The translations under genes and the position numbers were made by a program. Positions 10,505-21,889 of a stretch of 64,000 nt of DNA are shown here, in pieces; position 1 is the first letter of the stretch; each line of letters begins with the position of its first letter. Source of the stretch: Oasisia sp. SBJ-2009 (taxonomy: Eukaryota; Annelida; Polychaeta; Sabellida; Siboglinidae); NCBI GenBank assembly GCA_964017155.1, contig OZ024862.1, positions 1,198,670 through 1,262,669 of the forward strand, read 5' to 3'. The notes beneath the pieces were generated by a model. That model saw only the letters and a program-made list of their open reading frames with translations. It did not search any database and had not been told where the DNA came from.

Positions 10505-11190
10505 CAGGTTGACAGTGTATCACTTGTCATGTACAGGTGGATAGTGTATCACTTGTCATCTGCAGGTGGACAGTGTATCACTTGTCATGTGCAGGTTGGC
10601 AATGTATCACTTGTCATGTACATGTGGACAGTGTATCACTTGTCATGTACACGTGGACAGTGTATCACTTGTCATGTACAGGTGGACAGTGTATCACTTG
10701 TCATGTACACGTGGACAGTGTATCACTTGTCATGTACATGTGGACAGTGTATCACTTGTCATGTACAGGTGGACAGTGTATCACTTGTCATGTACATGTG
10801 GACAGTGTATCACTTGTCATGTACATGTGGACAGTGTATCACTTGTCATGTACAGGTGGACAGTGTATCACTTGTCATGTACACGTGGACAGTGTATCAC
10901 TTGTCATGTACAGGTGGACAGTGTATCATTTGTCATGTACAGGTGGACAGTGTATCATTTGTCATGTACAGGTGGACAGTGTATCATTTGTCATGTACAG
11001 GTGGACAGTGTATCATTTGTCATGTACAGGTGGACAGTGTATCACTTGTTATGTACAGGTGGACAGTGTATCACTTGTCATGTACAGGTGGACAGTGTAT
11101 CCCTTGTCATGTACAGGTGGACAGTGTATCACTTGTCATGTACAGGTGGACAGTGTATCACTTGTCATGTACAGGTGGACAGTGTTGTCG
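10505..11190. repeat. 29-bp minisatellite before a TTI1 acceptor
   Basis: About 23 copies of tgtcatgtacaggtggacag + tgtatcact, ending eight bases before the acceptor tgttgtag. Each unit contains gtacaggtgg, giving potential AG sites, but similarity to the exon start is not clear. Confidence 0.95.
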
Positions 11191-11198
11191 TGTTGTAG

Positions 11199-11285
11199 TT
11201 GGGTCTACATGAGAGTGACACGGGGCGACTTGCTGTGACATGTGTTCCGTACCTGAGCAGTAGACAACCTGCCCACCTGCAGCAG
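11199..11285 (+). CDS. TTI1: TTI1 exon
   Basis: Twenty-nine codons, phase 0 at both ends, acceptor cgtgttgtag and donor gtaggc. It encodes LGLHESDTGRLAVTCVPYLS then SRQPAHLQQ, matching the DLGEGDL...ADACLIYLSxKQPxxLQ segment of TTI1. Confidence 0.93.
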
Positions 11286-11457
11286 GTAGGCAGTGCACAT
11301 GCACAGGTAGATCAGACACTTGTGTCTCACAAGAGCTGTCTGCTTCGTATTTCTTTGTCCTGTTTTGACTTTTTGCACAATTTAATTTACATAGAAATAT
11401 ACAGACTAATAGTTACCAACTTGTGTGGTGGATCAGTGCCTTGCTGTTATGTTGTAG

Positions 11458-11580
11458 GCCTGTCTACAGACATTTGAGGAACTACAGATAATTGATCCAG
11501 ACACTGTATGGTTGCTTCTATGTGACATATATTGCCCACAGCCATTGATTGCACCACATCCGGCTTTCAAGGACATCAAG
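11458..11580 (+). CDS. TTI1: TTI1 exon
   Basis: Forty-one codons, phase 0 at both ends, acceptor gttatgttgtag and donor gtttgt. It encodes ACLQTFEELQIIDPDTVWLL then LCDIYCPQPLIAPHPAFKDIK. It corresponds to the VDPDSTWFLLNELYCP...PPHPSL block near the TTI1 C-terminus. Confidence 0.95.
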
Positions 11581-11649
11581 GTTTGTAATCACCACAGTTG
11601 ATATCATTATTATAGTTCTAATCCACTCCTTAAGTCTGCTCAAAACTCT

Positions 11650-12540
11650 ACTGCTGGACTGACCTGTCCAGTTGGACACCTGGACTGACCTGTCCAGTTG
11701 AACACCTGGACTGACCTGTCCAGTTGGACACCTGGACTGACCTGTCCAGTTGGACACCTGGACTGACCTGTCCAGTTGGACACCTGGACTGACCTGTCCA
11801 GTTGGACACCTGGACTGACCTGTCCAGTTGGACACCTGGACTGACCTGTCCAGTTGGACACCTGGACTGACCTGTCCAGTTGGACACCTGGACTGACCTG
11901 TCCAGTTGGACACACATGGACTGACCTGTCCAGTTGGACACCTGGACTGACCTGTCCAGTTGGACACCTGGACTGACCTGTCCAGTTGGACACCTGGACT
12001 GACCTGTCCAGTTGGACACACATGGACTGACCTGTCCAGTTGGACACCTGGACTGACCTGTCCAGTTGGACACACATGGACTGACCTGTCCAGTTGGACA
12101 CCTGGACTGACCTGTCCAGGTGGACACCTGGACTGACCTGTCCAGTTGGACACCTGGACTGACCTGTCCAGTTGGACACACATGGACTGACCTGTCCAGT
12201 TGGACACACATGGACTGACCTGTCCAGTTGGACACACATGGACTGACCTGTCCAGTTGGACACACATGGACTGACCTGTCCAGTTGGACACCTGGACTGA
12301 CCTGTCCAGTTGGACACACATGGACTGACCTGTCCAGTTGGACACACATGGACTGACCTGTCCAGTTGGACACACATGGACTGACCTGTCCAGTTGGACA
12401 CACATGGACTGACCTGTCCAGTTGAACACACCTGGACTGACCTGTCCAGTTGAACACACCTGGACTGACCTGTCCAATTGAACACCTGGACTGACCTGTC
12501 CAGTTAGACACACCTGGACTGACCTGTCCAGTTGAACACC
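11650..12540. repeat. 26/28-bp minisatellite
   Basis: About 33 copies of ctggactgacctgtccagtt + ggacac. A 28-bp variant (cacacatgg) is intermixed. Open frames of over 300 codons on the minus strand are by-products of a stop-free unit. It fills most of the last TTI1 intron. Confidence 0.96.
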
Positions 12541-12706
12541 ATCTCAACTTCTCTGGAAGCATTAGGCCATACTGCAATTAATATGCAGACTATTCGTGTA
12601 CAAATGTCCACCATTGCTTGTAGCCAGGTACTCATTAATACAACCGAGAAAACGAGCGAAGGAGAATGAACAAGTATATATGTATACGCTTAAAGTGTTA
12701 TTTCAG

Positions 12707-12859
12707 GTGGCAGGAAGTGAAGAGAGAAATGAGTACACAGACAATGTAACCACCCTGATGGCCAGGACAGACAGAGACAGACACACGGCAAGTGTACCAG
12801 GGAATGGCTGTAGAGACCACACAATAGCACCACTGGAAGGAAAGTGGGACAGAGTGTAG
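12707..12859 (+). CDS. TTI1: TTI1 terminal exon
   Basis: Acceptor gttatttcag, 50 codons and a TAG stop at 12857-12859. It encodes VAGSEERNEYTDNVTTLMAR and a divergent tail ending LEGKWDRV. The vertebrate protein ends soon after an NPYTTNVLQLL motif, aligned here with NEYTDNVTTLM, and this tail is about 30 residues longer. Confidence 0.85.
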   Translation: MAGSEERNEYTDNVTTLMARTDRDRHTASVPGNGCRDHTIAPLEGKWDRV

Positions 12860-12873
12860 ATGGTGATACTTCA

Positions 12874-12879
12874 AATAAA
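12874..12879 (+). terminator. TTI1 poly(A) signal
   Basis: AATAAA 15 bp after the stop codon, followed by a T-rich stretch (gtcttctttt). This implies a very short 3'UTR. Confidence 0.7.
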
Positions 12880-13974
12880 TGTCTTCTTTTACACAAAATG
12901 TCCTTGTTTCTACAGAACTAAACAAATGTGGTGTGTTAGAATGTTATTTTATTTGCCACAAACATTGTTGCAGATACAGTGAAATTAAGATGTAACAAAA
13001 TAATGTAACATATTCAAAATAATGTGACAGTAAAATAAATGCCAATCGCACCTTCATTTGAACAGGTTGCTTAATTTCCTTACAAATCTCATTGTTATGG
13101 ACATCAGAAAGCATCACCTATGTCAGCACAGTTCCTGTCATTACAGTCCCTATATTGTCATGATGCCTATGTCGTCACTGTACCTAAATTGTCGCAGTCC
13201 CTATATCATCACAGTCCCTAAATCGTCACGGTTCCTGCGTCATCATGCTCTGTATATCATCACGGTACCTATGTCGTCACGGTCCCTACGTTGTCATCGT
13301 CCTTACATCATCACAGTTCTTACATTGTTACAATCCACTGTCTGGCACATGGTTATATTCCGCACAAGCAATGTCGACACAACAATTATGATTTCTTTAT
13401 AAAACAGCTTTAGCTTTTTACAGTTAACATTTCAACAATTTTCCACAGTGTAGATTCTGTGAATATAACAATGATTTATTTCCACAAGTGTTCAGTGCGT
13501 ACCTCTAGTTACGTAGGCAAAACCCCTCACAACACTGGATTGTACTCACCAGGTATACTGTCTGTAGCAGTACTAGAGTATTGTAAAATATGTTCCAACA
13601 TTAAATGACGTAGAATGTCTTAGCATGATTTTATACAAGTAATCAATGCTAGCCCCCAACAAATATATAGTCTGGAGTCACAGGTAGATATTCACACAGT
13701 TTAGCCATATTTTTCCATTATAAAATAAAGTTAAATGTAAAATATTTAAAATGTGTAATATTTTTACAATAGGAAGCGTCACAGATTGTCACAAAACGGT
13801 GTATAACAATGGCAGTGGTTGTCACATCCAAGGCTGTGCATCAATGACACTCACATGACAAGGCACCATGCAGAGATGGACCTGGCTGTCACCTGAACTA
13901 TGCTGAAAAGGAGACATTTGGAGGTCCCACAAAGAGGACCCAAAGTAACACTGCAAGATAATGACATGGCAAGA
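12880..13974. other. Intergenic sequence between convergent genes
   Basis: AT-rich unique sequence with a ~16-bp repeat at about 13130-13335 (units like cgtcacggtccctacgttgt). TTTATT at 12948-12953 and 13475-13480 would be AATAAA on the minus strand and could end a long AFAP 3'UTR, but this is a guess. No gene is recognised. Confidence 0.5.
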
Positions 13975-14560
13975 TAAAGACCAGGTTTTACGTCAAGTGT
14001 CATGATAGTGACATGGTTTTACGTCAAGTGTCATGATAGTGACATGGCAAGATAAAGACCAGGTTTTACGTCAAGTGTCATGATAGTGACATGGCAAGAT
14101 AAAGACCAGGTTTTACGTCAAGTGTCATGATAGTGACATGGCAAAAGTAGGACCAGGTCCTCTGTCAAGACGAAGACCAGGTTTTATGTCAAGTGTCGTG
14201 ATAGTGACATGGCAAGATAAAGACCAGGTTTTACGTCAAGTGTCATGATAGTGACATGGCAAGATAAAGACCAGGTTTTACGTCAAGTGTCATGATAGTG
14301 ACATGGCAAAAGTAGGACCAGGTTTTACGTCAAGTGTCATGATAGTGACATGGCAAAAGTAGGACCAGGTCCTCTGTCAAGACGAAGACCAGGTTTTATG
14401 TCAAGTGTCGTGATAGTGACATGGCAAGATAAAGACCAGGTTTTATGTCAAGTGTCATGATAGTGACATGGCAAGAGAAGGACCAGGTCCTCTGTCAAGA
14501 CGAAGACCAGGTTTTATGTCAAGTGTCATGATAGTGACATGGCAAGAGAAGGACCTCTGT
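13975..14560. repeat. ~46-bp minisatellite
   Basis: About 12 copies of a unit containing gtcatgatagtgacatggca and aagaccaggttttacgtcaa, with a longer variant carrying aggtcctctgtcaagacgaa. It lies downstream of both convergent genes. Confidence 0.93.
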
Positions 14561-14904
14561 CAAGATAAGACCAGGTCTTATGTCAAGTTTTATGACTCAC
14601 CCAAGTTGTGTCACCGTGACACCAGCCAGTGACGTGATTGGAGTAAATGTGTCACTATGACACCAGCCAGTGACATGGTTGGTGTAAATGTGTCACTATG
14701 ACACCAGTCAGTTGGAGTACATTTTAAAACATCAATGTTGATGAAAGTCATTGATTTGGACATATCACTATGTCTCATTGCGAGTGGACAAAGGGGTGAC
14801 CACACAAATAGGCTTGTTTCACCAAATATACAAGACGATATAAAATACAACAAACACATATAAACACAGAGGATATGAACACATTCCCAAACACCCACCT
14901 GACA

Positions 14905-16990
14905 GCAGCTACTGGCTACAGCCACCGCCCCCCCCACTGGCTACAGCCACCGCCCCCCCCCCCACTGGCTACAGCCACCGCCCCCCCCCACTGGCTACAG
15001 CCACCGCCCCCCCCCCACTGGCTACAGCCACCGCCCCCCCCACTGGCTACAGCCACCGCCCCCCCCCCACTGGCTACAGCCACCGCCCCCCCCCCACTGG
15101 CTACAGCCACCGCCCCCTCCCCTACTGGCTACAGCCACCGCCCCCCCCCCCCCACTGGCTACAGCCACCGCCCCCCCCCACTGGTTACAGCCACTGCCCC
15201 CTCCCCTACTGGCTATAGCCACCGCCCCCTCCCCTACTGGCTATAGCCACTGCCCCCTCCCCTACTGGCTATAGCCACTGCCCCCCCCCACTGGCTACAG
15301 CCACTGCCCCCTCCCCTACTGGCTATAGCCACCGCCCCCCCCCCCACTGGCTACAGCCACCGCCCCCCCCCCCCACTGGCTACAGCCACTGCCCCCTCCC
15401 CTACTGGCTATAGCCACCGCCCCCCCCCCACTGGCTACAGCCACCGCCCCCCCCCCCCACTGGCTACAGCCACTGCCCCCTCCCCTACTGGCTACAGCCA
15501 CTGCCCCCTCCCCTACTGGCTACAGCCACCGCCCCCCCCCCACTGGCTACAGCCACCGCCCCCTCCCCTACTGGATATAGCCACCGCCCCCCCCCCCCAC
15601 TGGCTATAGCCACTGCCCCCTCCCCTACTGGATATAGCCACCGCCCCCTCCCCTACTGGATATAGCCACCGCCCCCCCCCCCACTGGCTACAGCCACCGC
15701 CCCCTCCCCTCCCCTACTGGCTATAGCCACCGCCCCCCCCCACTGGCTACAGCCACCGCCCCCTCCCCTCCCCTACTGGCTACAGCCACCGCCCCCTCCC
15801 CTACTGGCTACAGCCACCGCCCCCCCCCCACTGGCTATAGCCACCGCCCCCTCCCCTACTGGATATAGCCACCGCCCCCTCCCCCACTGGCTATAGCCAC
15901 CGCCCCCTCCCCTACTGGCTATAGCCACCGCCCCCCCCCCCCCACTGGCTATAGCCACCGCCCCCTCCCCTACTGGATATAGCCACCGCCCCCTCCCCTA
16001 CTGGCTATAGCCACCGCCCCCCCCCCACTGGCTATAGCCACCGCCCCCTCCCCTACTGGATATAGCCACCGCCCCCCCCCCACTGGCTATAGCCACCGCC
16101 CCCTCCCCTACTGGATATAGCCACCGCCCCCTCCCCTACTGGCTATAGCCACCGCCCCCCCCCCCACTGGCTATAGCCACCGCCCCCTCCCCTACTGGAT
16201 ATAGCCACCGCCCCCTCCCCCACTGGCTATAGCCACCGCCCCCTCCCCTACTGGCTATAGCCACCGCCCCCTCCCCCACTGGCTATAGCCACCGCCCCCT
16301 CCCCTACTGGCTATAGCCACCGCCCCCTCCCCTACTGGATATAGCCACCGCCCCCTCCCCTACTGGCTATAGCCACCGCCCCCCCCCCCCACTGGCTACA
16401 GCCACCGCCCCCTCCCCTACTGGATATAGCCACCGCCCCCTCCCCTACTGGATATAGCCACCGCCCCCTCCCCTACTGGCTATAGCCACTGCCCCCTCCC
16501 CTACTGGATATAGCCACCGCCCCCCCCCCCCACTGGCTACAGCCACCGCCCCCTCCCCTACTGGATATAGCCACCGCCCCCTCCCCTACTGGATATAGCC
16601 ACCGCCCCCTCCCCTACTGGCTATAGCCACTGCCCCCTCCCCTACTGGCTATAGCCACCGCCCCCCCCCCCACTGGCTACAGCCACCGCCCCCTCCCCTA
16701 CTGGATATAGCCACCGCCCCCTCCCCTACTGGATATAGCCACCGCCCCCTCCCCTACTGGCTATAGCCACTGCCCCCTCCCCTACTGGCTACAGCCACCG
16801 CCCCCTCCCCTACTGGATATAGCCACCGCCCCCTCCCCTACTGGCTACAGCCACCGCCCCCTCCCCTACTGGATATAGCCACCGCCCCCTCCCCTACTGG
16901 CTACAGCCACCGCCCCCCCCCCCCCTACTGGCTATAGCCACCGCCCCCCCCCCCCCCCCACTGGCTACAGCCACTGCCCCCCCCCCCATT
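14905..16990. repeat. 2.1 kb C-rich array (G-rich on minus strand)
   Basis: About 70 copies of actggctacagccaccgccc with poly-C runs of 5 to 14 bases, alternating with cccctcccct forms. The minus strand has closely spaced G runs suited to G-quadruplexes and the plus strand is suited to i-motifs. It begins about 250 bp past the AFAP stop codon, so it may be within that gene's 3'UTR or flank. Glycine- or proline-rich open frames here are artefacts. Confidence 0.95.
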
Positions 16991-17242
16991 GCACAGGAGA
17001 ACAAAAGCCATACAATAAAAGATACATGTTGAGTGTATATAAAAATGCAAAAAAGATATTGCAGCTTATTATGGTGTTATACTAGCAGCTTTGATAAGTT
17101 CTTGGATATGCACAATGAACAATAAATGTATCAGCTACACCAACAATGCACTACTGATCAACAGATGCCATATAATACAGATTGCAGTCGCATAGAATGT
17201 AGCCAGATGTCAAGGTCGCATGATCTCAAGGTCACAACCTGG

Positions 17243-17281
17243 TCAACAGGTAGAGGTCGCGTCTGAAATGGACTCCCACAA
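17243..17281 (-). CDS. AFAP-like terminal exon (e22)
   Basis: Acceptor cttttgttgcag on the minus strand, 12 codons LWESISDATSTC and TGA at 17245-17243. With the preceding exon it gives QQKLKLWES, comparable to the LRKAKEWE ending of AFAP1. If the donor at 17795 is not used, reading through gives an alternative short tail ending in CCVNL with a TAG. Confidence 0.55.
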   Translation of the reverse strand: MWESISDATSTC

Positions 17282-17524
17282 CTGCAACAAAAGACAACCA
17301 CAGACTTAGGTAGAACAGTGTGAGTAGACAATGAGAACACATGAAGACACTTGTGTGTCGCTAATCTCTCTCACTTCTGATGACACTACAGCTCCACTAC
17401 AGTTCCTCAACAGTTTACTCTAATCATAACATTAACACCCTCACCAATAAAAGATAAACCGCCCCTAGAAAGGGATGGTTACATCTGTAGGGGCAGATGT
17501 GACGTGACTTCCATGGAAAGAACT

Positions 17525-17725
17525 GGATCTCTCTAAGACCAGGCATGACACTAATATAAATATAGAATTGGATATCTAGGACCAGGCATGACACTAATAT
17601 AAATATAGAATCGGATATCTAGGACCAGGCATGACACTAATAGAAAGATAGAATTGTATCTCTGTAGGGCCAGATATGACACTAATAGAAAGATAGAAGT
17701 GGGTCTCTGGTGCCAGATGTGACAC
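17525..17725. repeat. ~60-bp repeat, four copies
   Basis: Copies of aggaccaggcatgacactaa followed by tataaatatagaat, in the last AFAP-like intron. Confidence 0.85.
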
Positions 17726-17795
17726 TGATGACACAGAACTAATTGCTGAGACTGAACTACAAGTTGACACAGCACCGTGTGTGTAGTCTGTGTAC

Positions 17796-18131
17796 CTTCA
17801 GTTTCTGTTGCACTGTGGATGTCTTGGCTCCAGTCTGTGTCTTGAGGTCGCTGGAGGTCACTGCCCCACTCTTTGATGCCAGCTCACTGCGGGCCACTCG
17901 TGTTGTCAAACTGTCAGTTTTATGACGCGTTGGTGACGCAGTGCCGGTGACCTTACTTGTGATACACTTGGAGACGACAGCCACGGCCTGTTGCTTCTTC
18001 TGTGGGGACCTGTTGTTCTGTCGGCGGCCTGGTCCTGTAGTTGTCACCACTCTAGTGGTGCGTGTCACAGTCGAGGTGGCAGGACAACTCTTTTTCCTCA
18101 CGTTGCCGTTGCGACTTCTGGCTGGGTCCTT
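17796..18131 (-). CDS. AFAP-like exon e21 (basic, low-complexity tail)
   Basis: Exactly 112 codons, phase 0 at both ends. Acceptor gtgcctcgcag; donor gtacac (suboptimal). It starts KDPARSRNGNVRKKSCPATS and is rich in Lys, Arg, Ser and Thr up to VQQKLK. This region is variable in the AFAP family and predicted disordered by composition. Confidence 0.75.
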
Positions 18132-18744
18132 CTGCGAGGCACAGACACAACGTGTCTTTATCTGTCTGTTAGTTTGTTGATGAACTCGCACATAATTATG
18201 TTTGCATGTATTGACTGATCTAACATTTTGCATGCAAAGATGGTTCATAAATTTAAACTTACAAAATTCATCCATGGGATGGATGACTTGGGAGGCTCAA
18301 TACCTCTAAAGCTGGTACATCTTCTGTAAGACATGGTGAAACATTACATTGAAATAAAGTAAATTTAAATGTTTTAGCGTTGGTAGTTACCTTTTTACAT
18401 AGATGAAACTGTAAAAATGCAGATGGGGATTTCAATTTTCTTATATCAGTGCGAATGGCTACCTTTATTTCCCTAGCATAGCTGGGTGCCTCAGCTATTC
18501 TTAACAATAAACGTAATAATTTGTTAAAATCATAAATATATTAGACTTAACATAGGGAGAGGAGTGGACACTGACACTTGGGATGTGACAAGACGGACAC
18601 AAAGTCGATGTATTCATATCCAGATTATGGCAGTTTGCATTACTCTGTGAGACAGAAGTACACTGTAGATAGACTGTGTATAGACTGGACTCAAGTCCAC
18701 TCATGTGACTGGGGGGTGGGGGGTGGATGTATTGTTGGACTTAC

Positions 18745-18883
18745 TTCCTGCGCCAGGAGTTGTAACTTGGTGAGTTCACATTCCGTTTCCTCCAACTCGG
18801 AGTCGAGTCTCTCCAGCTCCGCCTCAAACCTCCGCTTCGCTGCTCCACTGTCTGCAGCCAACTTCTGGCCACAGACCTGCTGT
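18745..18883 (-). CDS. AFAP-like exon e20 (coiled coil)
   Basis: The acceptor tgtctgtgcacag was chosen over a site seven bases downstream because only it keeps phase. It encodes QQVCGQKLAADSGAAKRRFE followed by AELERLDSELEETECELTKL and QLLAQE. The heptad leucines and charged residues match the C-terminal coiled coil of AFAP1. Donor is gtaagt. Confidence 0.88.
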
Positions 18884-19469
18884 CTGTGCACAGACAACAA
18901 CACTAGTCAGTGTCTAGGCACTCTAATCAGTGTCTATAAACTGTGACGATCGAATAACTTTATTGTCCATTTAATACACTGAATTATACCAATGGACATT
19001 TTCCTCCAGGTTTGATGACTTTTCGTAATAACATTGGCAAAACACGCAGCGATGACACAGCAGTTGACAGGTGCACTCGCTGCCTTGTGTGACACATGAC
19101 ACGTGACACGTGACACGTCACTGTTACTGCTATTGCCAAAGAGGCTGCATTAGAAGCAATACAATTTCCATCAACAGACGTCGTCTTTTGGCTTATATCG
19201 ACACAAATCATTCTTTACACGGGACTTGTGTTAGTCATTGCATCAACTGCTAGGTGGCGCTGACTGTTGTGGCCCTTCACTGCTCATTCACTTCTCATTC
19301 ACTGCTCATTCACTTCTCATTCACTTCCTCTCTCTCCATGACTACCCTTACTTTCTCCCCCGACCACTCCTTTCCACCCACTCCATCCCCCATTCTCTCT
19401 CCAATCTCTTCTCAATCCCCCACACCCTCTCTCCTCCACCCCTCCGCTATTCACCCTCTCCCTCCTCAC
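18884..19469. other. Intron with short CA/TGAC-rich sequence and pyrimidine tract
   Basis: No exon recognised. On the plus strand 19270-19470 is C/T-rich with tcattcacttctcattcact repeats. Open plus-strand frames there are low-complexity artefacts. Confidence 0.55.
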
Positions 19470-19635
19470 CTGTTCTTCCTAATGAGGGTAGCCTTGGTCC
19501 TCAGCCTCTCTATCTCCTCCTGCCTCTGTTTCTTCCCCTGCTCACATCCCCCTCCCAGCCTCCCCCGCCGCAACTCCCCAAGGATGGGGTTCTCTGCACA
19601 CTCCAGGATCTCACGGTCCTGGTTGATGGAGCGAC
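19470..19635 (-). CDS. AFAP-like exon e19 (start of coiled coil)
   Basis: Acceptor tatgttctccag on the minus strand, donor gtgagg. It completes a split glycine and encodes RSINQDREILECAENPILGE, then LRRGRLGGGCEQGKKQRQEE and IERLRTKATLIRKN. The acceptor is the last of about 56 near-identical acceptor-bearing 30-bp units, so the exact start could vary by alternative acceptor choice. Confidence 0.82.
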
Positions 19636-21325
19636 CTGGAGAACATAGCAGACTGATGGAGCGACCTGGAGAACACAGCAGACTGATGGAGCGACCTGGA
19701 GAACATAGCAGACTGATGGAGCGACCTGGAGAACACAGCAGACTGATGGAGTGATCTGGAGAACATAGCAGACTGATGGAACGACCTGGAGAACACAGCA
19801 GACTGATGGAGTGACCTGGAGAACATAGCAGACTGATGGAGCGACCTGGAGAACACAGGGGACTGATGGAGCGACCTGGAGAACATAGCAGACTGATGGA
19901 GCGACCTGGAGAACATAGCAGACTTATGGAGCGACCTGGAGAACACAGCAGACTGATGGAGCGACCTGGAGAACATAGCAGACTGATGGAGCGACCTGGA
20001 GAACATAGCAGACTGATGGAACGACCTGGAGAACACAGCAGACTGATGGAGCGACCTGGAGAACATAGCAGACTGATGGAGCGACCTGGAGAACATAGCA
20101 GACTGATGGAGCGACCTGGAGAACACAGCAGACTGATGGAGTGACCTGGAGAACATAGCAGACTGATGGAACGACCTGGAGAACACAGCAGACTGATGGA
20201 GTGACCTGGAGAACATAGCAGACTGATGGAGCGACCTGGAGAACACAGCAGACTGATGGAGCGACCTGGAGAACACAGCAGACTGATGGAGCGACCTGGA
20301 GAACATAGCAGACTGATGGAGCGACCTGGAGAACATAGCAGACTGATGGAGCGACCTGGAGAACATAGGGGACTGATGGAGCGACCTGGAGAACATAGCA
20401 GACTGATGGAGCGACCTGGAGAACACAGCAGACTGATGGAGTGACCTGGAGAACATAGCAGACTGATGGAGCGACCTGGAGAACACAGGGGACTGATGGA
20501 GCGACCTGGAGAACATAGCAGACTGATGGAGCGACCTGGAGAACGTAGCAGACTGATGGAGCGACCTGGAGAACATAGCAGACTGATGGAGCGACCTGGA
20601 GAACACAGGGGACTGATGGAGCGACCTGGAGAACATAGCAGACTGATGGAGCGACCTGGAGAACACAGCAGACTGATGGAGCGAACTGGAGAACATAGCA
20701 GACTGATGGAGCGACCTGGAGAACACAGGGGACTGATGGAGTGACCTGGAGAACACAGGGGACTGATGGAGCAACCTGGAGAACACAGGGGACTGATGGA
20801 GTGACCTGGAGAACATAGCAGACTGATGGAGCGACCTGGAGAACATAGCAGACTGATGGAGTGACCTGGAGAACATAGCAGACTGATGTAGTGACCTGGA
20901 GAACACAGGGGACTGATGGAGTGACCTGGAGAACATAGCAGACTGATGGAGTGACCTGTAGAACATAGCAGACTGATGGAGTGACCTGTAGGACACAGTG
21001 GACAGATGGAGTGACCTGTAGGACACAGTGGACTGATGGAGTGACCTGTAGGAAACAGTGGACTGATGGAGTGACCTGTAGGACACAGTGGACTGATGGA
21101 GTGACCTGTAGGAAACAGCGGACTGATGGAGTGACCTGTAGGACACAGTGGACAGATGGAGTGACCTGTAGGACACAGTGGACTGATGGGGTGACCTGTA
21201 GGACACAGTGGACAGATGGAGTGACCTGTAGGACACAGTGGACTGATGGGGTGACCTGTAGGACACAGTGGACTGATGGAGTGACCTGTAGGACACAGTG
21301 GACTGATAGAGCGACCTGCAGGACA
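19636..21325. repeat. 30-bp array repeating the e19 acceptor junction
   Basis: About 56 units of 30 bp. On the minus strand each reads tgttctccaggtcgctccat followed by cagtctgcta, which is the e19 acceptor plus its first 12 bases. The right third carries a variant, tcctacaggtcactccat. All three minus frames are open for hundreds of codons, and the e19 frame gives a decapeptide repeat of SPGRSISLLC type that runs into the real exon. Confidence 0.96.
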
Positions 21326-21475
21326 CATGCGCACACGCACTCTCTCACTCACTCACTCGCTCGCTCGCTCGCTCTTTCTCTCTCACAGACACACAGACAC
21401 ACAGACACACACAGACACACACAGACAAACACACTCACACACAGATAAACACACGCTCACACACAGACTGACACC
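21326..21475. repeat. Simple repeats (CTCG/CA-rich)
   Basis: Short ctcg and cacacaga tracts between the e18 donor side and the 30-bp array. Confidence 0.9.
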
Positions 21476-21501
21476 TGAGTGATGTTCTCCGCGCCCTGTA
21501 C

Positions 21502-21853
21502 CTGTGTATCCTTTGATGACGTCACTCTCACTGCTGGACTTGCTGCTGGTCAACCTACTGGCAGGGTCATGTCGACTGCTCAGTGACACGCCACTGTCAC
21601 CACTACTGCGACTGTCACCACTACTGCGACTGTCACCACTACTGCGACTGTCACCGCTGAATCGACTGTCACCGCTGAATCGACTGTCACCGCTGCTGCG
21701 ACTGTCATCACTGAAGCGACTGTCCCAACTCCTGAGACTGTCGCGACCACTGCTTGTCACGCCGTCGTCACCTCCCGTCACACTCAACTTGTACTGTGAG
21801 TGGATCTCGGAGAACTTGGCCGTCATCTCCGCCTCAAAGTTCAGGCCACAGTT
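21502..21853 (-). CDS. AFAP-like exon e18 with in-frame 18-bp repeat
   Basis: The largest exon, 352 nt. Acceptor ttgtccgctgcacacag, donor gtacag. It encodes NCGLNFEAEMTAKFSEIHSQ and YKLSVTGGDD, then about eight copies of a six-residue SGDSRS/F unit (18 bp in DNA), then SRHDPASRLTSSKSSSESDV and IKGYT. The last base begins the glycine finished by e19. The repeat is coding, unlike most arrays here, and keeps frame. Confidence 0.87.
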
Positions 21854-21889
21854 CTGTGTGCAGCGGACAACATCAGGAACACATCGGTA

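Larger units (their letters stand above)
1..12879 (+). other. TTI1: TTI1 gene, C-terminal part (gene span, 5' end outside window)
   Basis: Fourteen exons joined by GT/AG junctions keep one reading frame of about 602 codons and end in a stop and a poly(A) signal. The product resembles the C-terminal part of TTI1, a HEAT-repeat protein of about 1,090 residues in human. TTI1, TELO2 and TTI2 form the TTT complex, which with HSP90 stabilises PIKK kinases such as mTOR, ATM and ATR. Recognisable family stretches are ALYPVLEKLG, the DYLVNDVSLRLRH segment, the acidic linker before the KLLPLIHKLWP stretch, and DPDTVWLLLCDIYCP near the end. The N-terminal half must lie left of position 1. Introns are dominated by minisatellites, many of which copy the neighbouring splice junction. 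The identification rests on remembered family sequence, not on a search. Confidence 0.9.

Noticed and set aside
10505..11190. Junction origin for the 29-bp array before the TTI1 exon at 11199
   Set aside because: The array ends near the acceptor, but I could not align its unit convincingly to the junction sequence.
14875..15958. Proline- or glycine-rich proteins in the C-rich array
   Set aside because: Homopolymer length varies irregularly, so frames shift between units. No splice sites or domains.
19466..21352. 628-codon minus-strand open frame as a repeat protein gene
   Set aside because: It is a stop-free 30-bp tandem array in which all three minus frames are open. Only the exon e19 part at its end has family support. 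Retained only as a possible splice-variant extension.
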